DNA from: Scylla paramamosain
Lineage: Eukaryota; Arthropoda; Malacostraca; Decapoda; Portunidae
DNA: 64,000 bases
Direction of reading: 5' to 3'
Assembly: GCF_035594125.1 (NCBI RefSeq)
Contig: NC_087158.1
Span: forward strand, 8,172,501 to 8,236,500
In this document: positions 55,101 through 64,000 of the stretch, piece after piece
How positions within the stretch are numbered: the first letter of the stretch is position 1
How the letters are laid out: each line of letters starts with the position of its first letter
Position numbers and translations under genes: made by a program
Notes under the pieces: generated by a model
Databases searched by the model: none
Told to the model about the DNA's origin: nothing
What the model saw: the letters and a program-made list of their open reading frames with translations, nothing else

Positions 55101-57611
55101 TACCGAGATGCCAAAATTCTGGCAAATTTCAGGAAAATTATGTGAAAAAAGAATATTATGAAAAAGGTTAATTTTAGCTTTTTTTTGGACTGTTATGTAC
55201 CAAACCCTAAATTGTATGCAAAGCCACCTATATGGGGAAATTAAACGACTTTACAAGAAACCTGTCTTTTGAGTGTTTTTCAGCATGTTAGGCACCAAAA
55301 CGATAAATAACATCGAAATCACTCTATATGGGAATTCAAAATAAAATTACTGAAAACGTGTCTTTTCTGTGTTTTACGTAGAAAAACGCTAAAACGGATG
55401 GAAACCAACCAATATGAAGAAATAGAATAACATTACCAAAGAGATATATTTTGAGTGTTTTTGATCATGTTACCTATAAAAACGCTTAAATACATGCAAA
55501 GAACCTTATCTTTAGGAAACAAAAGGACATTACGAGAAACGAGTATTATGAATGTTTTTACGTTAAGTACCAAAAAGCTTAAACCCACAAATAACACTCT
55601 TTATAGAGAAAAAAATAAATAAATAAATGAAAAAAATGAAAAAAAAAATAGCATTTTTTGTTATTGATCTTCATAGGTCCCGAGATGCCAAAATTCTGGC
55701 AAAATTCAGGGAAATTATGTGAAAAAAGAATATCAAAAAAGTTAATTTTAGCTTTTTTTCATACTGTTATGTACCAAACACTAAAGTGCATGTAGAGCCA
55801 CCTATATGGGGAAATTAAACGACTTTACCTGAAACCTGTCTTTTGCCTGTTTTTCAGTATGTTAGGCACCAAAACAATAAATAATATGGAAGTCACTCTG
55901 TATGGGAATCCAAAAAAAAAAAAATACTGAAAACGTGTCTTTTCAGTGTTTTACGTAGAAAAACGCTAAAACGAATGAAAATCAACCAATATCATGAAAT
56001 AGAATAATATTTCCAAAAAGGTATTTTTTGTGTTTTCGAGCGAAAATGGATGCAAATCTCTCTATATTGGGAAACAAAAGGACTTTACAAGAAACGTCTA
56101 ATGAGTGTTTTATTGTCTCACAAGAACCACAAGGCACAACAAGCAAAAACTCGTGTATATGGAGATGTTTCTTAGATACCAAAATGCTGAAATTCATGAA
56201 TAACACTCTTAATTGAGAAACAGAACAACTTTACCAAATGCGTTTATTTTGAGTGTTTTTCACATTCTTAGTTACCAAAACCCGAAATTACATGCGAAAC
56301 TAGCTCTATGTGGGAAATAAATGACATTACCAGAAAAAAAAAAAAAAAAAAGGCTTTTGAGTGTTTTTGAGCGTGTTAAGCAATAAAGAAAAAAAAAGCA
56401 GGGCAATGATATTACATGGGAATAAAACCAACATTTACCAAAAACTTGTCTTTAATTGTTTTTCAGCTCCTTACATACCAAAACGCTAAAATGCATGCAA
56501 AACACCCTTTATGGAGAAACAAAATAACATTACGAAAAACATGAATTTTCAGTGTTTTTTATCTGTTACATATAAAAACGCTTAAATACATGCAAAGAAC
56601 CCTATGTTTGGGAAACGAAAGGACATTACGAGAAACGTGTATTATGAGTGTTTTTAAGTTCCATAAGTACGAAAAGAGTTAAAACCCACAAATAACACTC
56701 TTTATAGAGAAAATAAATAAATAAATAAAAACTAGGATTTTTTTTTTGTTATTTATTTTCATAGGTACCGAGATGCCAAAATTCTGGCAAAATTTAGGGA
56801 AATTATGTGAAAAAAATAATATTATGAAAAAAGTTAATTTTAGCTTTTTTTTTTCGGACTGTTATGTACCAAACCCTAAAGTGTATGCAAAGCCACCTAC
56901 AAAGCCACCCCAATTAAATGATTTTACCAGATACCTGTCTTTTGAGTATTTTTCAGCAAGTTAGGCAACAAAACGATAAATAACATGGAAGTCACTCTAT
57001 ATGCGAATACAAAAAAAAATTACTGAAAACGTGTCTTTCTAGTGTTTTACTTAGAAAAACATTAAAACGAATGCAAACCTACCAATATGAAGAAATAGAA
57101 TAATATTACTAAAAATTTCTATTTTGAGTGTTTTTGATCTTGTTACCTACAGAAAACGCGAAAATAGTTGCAAAGCACTCTATATTGGGAAAAAAAAGGA
57201 CATTACGAGAAACGTGTATAATGAGTGTTTTATAGTTTCACAAGAACCACAAGGCAAAACACGCAAAAACTCGTGTATATGGAGATGTTTCTTAGATACC
57301 AAAATGCTGAAAATCATGAATAACACTCTTAATTGAGAAACAGAACAACCTTACCAAATGGGTGTATTTTGAATCTTTTTAACATTCTTACTTACCAAAA
57401 CCCCAAATTGCATGCGAAACTAGCTTTATGTGTGAAAAAAAAATATTACCAAAAAAGTGTCTTTTGAGTTTTTTTTTTTTTGAGCATGTTAGGCAATAAA
57501 GCACTAAAAAGCAGGGGAATCACATTACATGGGAATAAAACCAACTTTTGCCAATAACTTGCCTTTTAGTGTTTTTAAGCTCCTTACATACGAAAACGCT
57601 AAAACGCATAC
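52108..57611 (+). repeat. Satellite HOR block 5, start of super-repeat copy 3
   Basis: Markers near 52,148, 53,036, 54,104, 55,100, 55,678 and 56,764. The first interval (~888 bp) has the same monomer loss as the 36,651 unit (TTTTACGTAGAAAA joined to ATGCAAAAACTCG near 52,430), after which the sequence follows 39,240 onward. So this seam joins material like 36,600-37,010 to the super-repeat. Confidence 0.85.
55100..55677 (+). repeat. Short 578-bp HOR upstream of LINE copy 3
   Basis: Counterpart of 41,891-42,457, with the same junction (AGATATATTTTGAGTG then TTTTTGATCATGTTACC near 55,450). Ten extra bases come from the A-rich tract. Confidence 0.83.
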
Positions 57612-59952
57612 AAAACAAGTATTTTGAGTCTTTTGTAAGATTGTTATGTAAAAAAACGCCTAAATGAATCGGAAATATCCTATATGGGAAAATTAAAAGA
57701 CATTACGAGAAACGTGTATTATGAGTGTTTTTGATTTTCATAGTATCAAAAGGGTAAAACGCATAAAAAACACTCTATATGGAGAAACAGATCAATACTG
57801 CCAATAAAAAACGTGCATTTTGAGTATTATGACATTGTTAGTTACCAAAAAGCCAAAATTCATGCAAAGACCCATATATAGATATATGAAACGACTTTAA
57901 AAACGTATGAAAATACCATATATAGAGAAACAGAATACATTAACCAAAAACGTGTATTTTGTGTGTTTTTTTTTTTTAGCTTATTATGTACAAAATCGCC
58001 TGTCATCAAACAAATCACCCTGCATATGGAAATAAAAAGGACATTACGAGAAACGTTTATGTTTTTTTTTTTTAATACTTTCTTAAATACCAAATCAGTA
58101 CTTCAATAGTGCTCTGAAGAAAAAGAACAAACTTACCAAAAACGGGTATTTTTTTACATTGATAATTACCAAAACGCCAACATGCATGTAAAGCAACCTA
58201 TATGAAGATACCAAAGGAAATCACTAGAAACTTGTCTTTTGTTATTTTTTGAGCGTGTTAGGCACCAAATCAGTAAGAAGCAACGAAATCACCCCATAGG
58301 GGAATACAAAACAACTATACTAAAACGTGTCTTTAGTGTTTTCTTAGGTTCTTACGAACTAAAATGTCAAAATACATGCAAACACCCTGTTAGGTACCAA
58401 AGCACCAAAAAACAGCCTATATGAGGAAACGAAAGGACATGACAAAAAACGTGTATTACGAGTTTTTTTTTTTTTTTTTTAGCTTCTCAGGTACCAAAAC
58501 GCAAAAATGGAGAAAGAAAAAACATTACCAAAATCGTGTAATTTGAATGTTTTTAACATCGTCAGGTAGCAAAATACCATAATGCTTGCTCGCTATTCGA
58601 GAAAATTAAACAACAATGTAAGAAATGTGTGTTTATGTTTTTTTCAGCGTGTTAGGCACGAAAACGCTAAATATCATGGAAAGCACCTTATATAGAAATG
58701 CAAAATAATAAGCATGTCTTTTAAGTGTTTTAAACTTTTTACGTTCCAAAACGGTAAAACGCTGCAACAAACACGAATAGTCTTACCAAATAGAAAGAAA
58801 ACCTTACCAAAAACGTGTATTTTGAGTCTTTTTGAGTTTGTTACGTACATCATCTTAAAAATGCATGTAAAGCACCCTGTATGAGGAAACGATAGGACAT
58901 TACGAGAAACGTGTATTATCAGAGTTTTGAGTCTCTTAGGTACCAAACACTAAACCGCCTGAATGAAAATTAAATATATTCTATATTTCTTAATAGAGAA
59001 ACAGAACATCACCAAAAAACGTGTTTTTGAGTGTTTTTTTTCCTTTTTATGTAATAAAACGTCAAAATACATACGAAGCATCCTGTATGGGGAAATGGAA
59101 AGACATTTGAAGAAACAAGTTTTATTTGTGTTTTTGAGCTTCCTAAGTAAGCTTCCTAAGTACCAAAAACGCTAAAAAAGATGAATAGCACTCTATATAG
59201 AGAAAAAAAACATTACCTAAAATCTTTATTTTGAGCGTTTTTCACATTATGTAGCAAAACATCATAATGCATGCAGATCCCTATATGAAGAAGCAAAACG
59301 ATATTACAGGAAACGTGTCTTTTGAGTGTTTACTTGAGTGTTAGGAATCAAAATGCTAAAAAGCATTGAAAGCACCCTATTTGGCAATATAAAATAACAT
59401 TACCAAGAAAGTATGTTTATAGTGTTTTTCACCTTCTTACATCCGAAATGGCTGAAAAGCATGCAAAACAACCTTTACGGAGAAACAAATTAACATTACC
59501 AAAACTTGTATTTTGATTGTTTTTGTGCTTGTTAAGTATAAAAGTGCCAAATTACACGCAAAGCATCCTATATGGAGAAAAGAAAGAACATTACGAGAAA
59601 AGTGTATTATGAGAGATTTTGAGCTTTTTAGGTACCCAGTCTCAAAAACACATGATTAGACCTTTATATGGAAAAATTACTCTACCGAAAACTTTTACTT
59701 AAACTTTTTTTTTCATATTGTTAAGTACCAAAAGACAAAATGCATTGGAAGCCCCCTTTATCGGGAAACGAAACGACATTATCATCAACGTGTCTTTTGA
59801 GTGTTTTTCAACGTGTTAGACACCAAAACGCTGAAAAGCATTGAAAGCGCTCCATAAAGGAATACAAAATAACATTACTAAAAACATGTTTTAAAGGTTC
59901 TTATGTACAGAAACGCTAAAACTCAAGCAAACCACCCTTTATAGAGAAGCGA
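57612..59952 (+). repeat. Diverged monomers upstream of LINE copy 3
   Basis: Aligns along its length with 44,345-46,706. Differences are mainly poly-T length and scattered substitutions. No gene. Confidence 0.87.
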
Positions 59953-60750
59953 AATAAAAATTTCGTTGATAAATTGCATTCAGGACAGTTAGGGAATATC
60001 CCTTACAGAAGAATAAGATCGCAGAAGAATGATCCTAAATGGATGACTGAGGTTAAAACATTACATAGGGCGAAAAAAAAAAAGTATATATGAGATTAAA
60101 GACAGGGGAAGTGGTTTTAATGTTATAATATAATGAATAAGAAAAGTCAGGAGTTTAATAAGGAAAGCTAAAAATAGTTATGAATTAAAGGTAGCCAGCC
60201 AAGCGAAGATGGACCCCAAGGGATTTTATCAGGCATATAAGACGAAGAATACAGAAACAATAGTTCCTTAAAGACAGCAGAATGGGACCTGCTTAGTTGT
60301 TGGGAGGAGATTAGTAAAATTGTGAACGAGTATTTTTTAACTGTCTTTGCCCAAGAAAACATGCAGGATTTGCCGAATAGTGACAAGATATTTAGAGTAG
60401 AAGAAAATGAGAAGCTGACAGATATTACCATAACTAAAGAGATAGTGGAACAGGAGATAGATAAGCTGAAAAGTTCAAGTCACCAGGACCAGATGAAATA
60501 TATTCCAGAGTATTTAAGGAATAGAAAAAGGTCATAAGTACATTGTTAGTTTCTGTCCTTAGGAAATCACTTTAGTCATGTGAGGTATGGGTAATGTAGA
60601 GGCAGGCAAATATAGTACCTACCTTTAAGAAAGGAGAAAAAAAAATTAACGTCTAATTATAGACTTGTCAGCTTAACTTCTGTTGAATGTTAAATAATGG
60701 AGTCAATAATAGCGAAGAACATTTAAGAGCATTTAGACAAACATAACTTA

Positions 60751-61234
60751 ATAAATCAGTTACAGCATGGCTTCACGGAGGGGGAGTCTTACATGACAAA
60801 CTTGGTAAGTTTATACAGTAAGGTTTACCAGGCGGAAGATAATGGTGATAGTTATGGCTTCCTATATCAGGACTTTAGTAAAGCGTTTGACAAGGTATCC
60901 CATCAGAGGCTACTGAGAAAGGTTAGGGCGCACGAGAGAGATGAGGTGTTTAGATTGGATAAGGTCATGGCTAAGCGGTAGGCGACAGAGTGTTGTAATA
61001 AACGGCTCTAAATCCGAGAGGGATCAAGTAATTATTAGGGTGACAAAGGGATTATTAGTATTAGGGCCGATGTTGTTTCTAATATATGTAAATAGCTTGG
61101 ATAGTGGAATTAGTAGCGTTGTTAGTAAATTTACGTATGACACGAGAATATGTAGATTAATTAGGTCAGAATCGCATACCATCGACTTGCAGGCAGATTT
61201 GAATAGGTTGAACGAATGGACGGACAGATGGTAA
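60751..61234 (+). pseudogene. LINE reverse transcriptase fragment, copy 3
   Basis: The first part reads INQLQHGFTEGESYMTNLV and motif A QDFSKAFDKVSHQ. After the shared frameshift it gives WLSGRRQSVVINGSKSERD, motif B as RVTKGLLVLGPMLF and motif C as F-T-Y-D, so the catalytic aspartate is missing here too. The frame stops at TAA near 61,232, within DRW-QM, where copies 1 and 2 read on. Dead. Confidence 0.85.
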
Positions 61235-61481
61235 ATGCAGTTTTAATGTCAACAAATGCAAAGCACTTAGCGTAAGTAAAATAAACCCACACAGTAATTA
61301 CACAATGAACAACCAAGTTCTGGTAGGTTCAGGGTAAGTAAAAGATTTGAGATTTAGGGTTATATCTGAACTCCGTCTAAGAAAGCAATGGAAAGAGGCC
61401 AGAAACAAAGCAAATAGTGCATTATGATTCATTTTCAGGAGTGCTAAAAGTAGAACTCCCGAAGTAATATTAAAGTCACGT

Positions 61482-61715
61482 TTGGCGCTGGTCAGACTTC
61501 ATCTAGACTACGCTGTCCAATTCTGGTCACCACATCACAGGAAGGATAAAGGTCTATTAGAATCAGTACAAAGGAAAATGACTAAAAGGATACAGGGGAT
61601 GAGGAGTATTCCTTACGAAGCCATATTCAAGCTGTTAAATTTACATTCTTTAAAGAGACGTAGGTTAAGAGTGGAAGAGAAGAAGAGAAGTCTTTTACTG
61701 GTATATGGGTTATGA
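61482..61715 (+). pseudogene. LINE ORF2 C-terminal fragment, copy 3
   Basis: VRLHLDYAVQFWSPHHRKDK followed by MTKRIQGMRSIPYEAIFKLL and a basic KRRRLRVEEKKRS stretch, then a stop. It retains the ~100 bp lost from copy 2. Confidence 0.8.
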
Positions 61716-62031
61716 TAAAGGGAACATAAGGAAAATTCTTAGAATCTGTAAATATGATAGAACAAGAAAAACGGGTTCAAGCCTGAAAACTTGATGTTCA
61801 AAAAGGAGACAGGAAGGAATTGGTTCTCAAATAAAGTAGTAGATGATTGGAACGGACGTAGTAATTAAGCTGTTAGTGTTGAGGCATTTCGGAACAGTAA
61901 GACAAAATTACACATTTATGGATGAGGATGATAGGTGGAAATAAGTAGGCATATTTCATACAAGTACTGCCACTTGTAGGCCTGATGCCTTCTTGCAGAT
62001 TTACTTATTTCTTATGTTCTTATGTTCTTAT

Positions 62032-64000
62032 TACCAAAAGCGTGTATTTTCAGTGTTTTCAGCTATTACGTGAAAAAAATGCCAAAATGCATGCAAAGCA
62101 CCCTATAGAAAGAAAAAGAGCGACATTACGAGAAACGTGCATTATAATTGTTTTTGAGATTCTTAGGTACCAAAACGCTGAAACTCATGAATAACACTCT
62201 TAATTGAGATACAGAAAAACCTTACCAAATGCGTGTATTTTGAGTGTTTTTCACATTCTTAGTTACCAAAACCCCAAATTGCATGCGAAACTAGCTTTAT
62301 GTGGAAAAAAAAAAATGACATTACCAGAAGAGTGTCTTTTAAGTGTTTTTGAGTGTGTTAGGCAATAAAGCACTAAAAAGCAAGGCAATCACATTACATG
62401 GGAATAAAACCAAATTTTACCAAAAACTTGCTTTTAAGTGTTTTTGAGCTCCTTCCATATTGAAACACTAAAACGCATGCAAAACACCCTTTATGGAGAA
62501 ACAGAAAAACATTACCAAAAACATGTATTTTGAGAGTTTTTGATCATGTTTCCTATAAAAACGCATAAATACATGCAAAGAACCCTATATTTGGGAAACG
62601 AAAGGACATTATGAGAAACGTGTATTATGAATGTTTTTAAGTTCCTTAAGTACCAAAAAGCTAAAACCCGCAAATAACACTCTTTATAGAGAACAAAAAT
62701 AAATAAATAAAAAAAAAAAACATTTTTTTTTTTGATATTCAACTTCATAGGTACCAAGATGCCAAAATTCTGGCAAAATTCAGGGAAATTATGTGGAAAA
62801 AAGAACATTATCAAAAAAGTTAATTATAGATTTTTATCCGACTGTTATGTACCAAACCCTAAAGTGCATGCAAAGCCACCTATATATGGAAATTAAACGA
62901 CTTTACAAGAAAGCTGTCTTTTAGTGTTTTTTAGCATGTTAGGCACCAAAACGATAAATACTCGTACCATTGAAGTCACTCAATATGGGAATCCAAAACA
63001 AAATTACTAAAAACATGTCTTTTCGGTGTTTTAAGTAGAAAAACGCTAAAACGGATGCAAACCAACCAATATGAAGAAATAAAATAACATTACCAAAAAG
63101 GTATATTTAGAGTGTTTTTGAAATTGTTACCTAAAAAAACGCGAAAATGGATGGAAAGTACTCTATATTGGGAAGCAAAAGGACATTACGAGAAACGTGT
63201 ATAATGAGTGTTTTATAGTTTCACAAGAACTACAAGGCAAAAAACGCAAAAACTCGTGTATATATTGAAGTTTCTTACATTCCAAAATGCTGAAATTCTG
63301 GAACAACACTCTTAATTGAGAAACAGAACAATCTTACTAAATGCGTGTATTTTGAGTGCTTTTCACATCCTTAGTTACCAAAACCCCAATTTGCCTGCGA
63401 AACCAGCTTTATGTGGGAAAAAAATGACATTACCAGAAAAATGTCTTTTGAGTGTTTTTGAGCGTGTTAGGCAATAAAGCACTAAAAAGCAGAGCAATCA
63501 CATTACATTGGAATAAAACAATTTTTAACAAGAACTTGCCTTTAAGTGTATTTGAGCTCTTTATATATAACAAAACATTAAAATGCATGCAAAATACACT
63601 TTATGGTGAAACAGGATAACATTACCAAAAACATGTATTTTGAGTGTTTTTCATCATGTTACCAATAAAAACGCTTAAATACATGCAAAGAACCCTATTT
63701 TTGGGAAATGAAAGGACATTACGAGAAACGTGTATTATGAGTGTTTTTAAGTTCATTAAGTACGAAAAAGCTAAAAGCCACAAATTACACTCTTTATTGA
63801 GAAAAAATAAATAAATAAAAAAATACGATATTTTTTTCATTCTGATTCATCTTCACAGTTAACGAGGTGCCAAAATTCGGGCAAAATTCAGGAAATTATA
63901 TGAAATAAGAACATTATCATAAAAGTTAAATATAGCTTTTTTTTCAGACTGTTATGTACCAAACACCTAAAGTGCATGCAAAGCCACCTATATGGGGAAA
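62032..64000 (+). repeat. Satellite HOR block 6, downstream of LINE copy 3
   Basis: Markers near 62,749 and 63,858 (spacing ~1,110 bp). The unit near 63,540-63,900 resembles the HOR variant near 33,060-33,420 (AATACGATAT, TTCATCTTCACAG, TTCGGGCAAAATT). The array runs off the window end. Confidence 0.87.

Larger units (their letters stand above)
59953..62031 (+). mobile_element. 5'-truncated LINE, copy 3
   Basis: Same start and end as copies 1 and 2, in the same host monomer. Its tail keeps two TTCTTATG octamers (TTATGTTCTTATGTTC), against one in the others, consistent with a short octamer tail as in CR1-like elements. Extra stops are present (for example TAG in the WLSGR region near 60,979). 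Confidence 0.88.

Overview
This is a eukaryotic, strongly AT-rich, repeat-only window. I found no host gene, tRNA or rRNA. Almost every base belongs to one satellite family: a monomer of roughly 85-99 bp (often 92-95 bp) carrying the words ACCAAAACGC, CATGCAAA, TATATGGGGAAAC, CATTACC, ACGTGT and GAGTGTTTTTGAG. The non-satellite content is three copies of one dead, 5'-truncated non-LTR retrotransposon (LINE), one Ginger-like DNA transposon with terminal inverted repeats and an integrase-type transposase, and long (TA)n tracts. The LINE 3' end (GTAGGCCTGATGCC word, TTCTTATG octamer tail), the KRBA2-like integrase and the abundant (TA)n would suit an invertebrate, possibly a decapod crustacean. 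That assignment comes from recall of repeat style, not from a search, and is weak.

Layout. (1) 1-10,548: plus-oriented satellite organised as a ~1.1 kb, ~12-monomer higher-order repeat (HOR), interrupted by diverged monomers and LINE copy 1. (2) 10,549-16,920: diverged plus monomers without HOR, broken by (TA)n tracts that flank a 58-bp inverted satellite piece. (3) 16,921-19,966: a ~3 kb palindrome-like structure, in which the Ginger-like element sits at the (TA)n centre of two identical inverted satellite arms. (4) 19,967-29,733: more (TA)n, then diverged monomers mostly in minus orientation, with several local fold-back inversions. (5) 29,734-64,000: plus-oriented HOR again, with a second level of repetition of ~13.2 kb that carries LINE copies 2 and 3 in identical positions.

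The three LINE copies share their frameshifts, the same damaged RT motifs and the same flanking satellite. They therefore came from one insertion copied along with the array, not from three insertions. The transposase has intact HHCC and DDE residues, but its cysteine-rich C-terminal tail is frame-shifted off. The main biological interest is structural: a nested satellite (monomer, 1.1 kb HOR, 13.2 kb super-repeat), repeated reversals of monomer orientation at hairpins or (TA)n tracts, and a cut-and-paste element at the centre of an inverted repeat. Short open frames elsewhere are chance translations of satellite or (TA)n.
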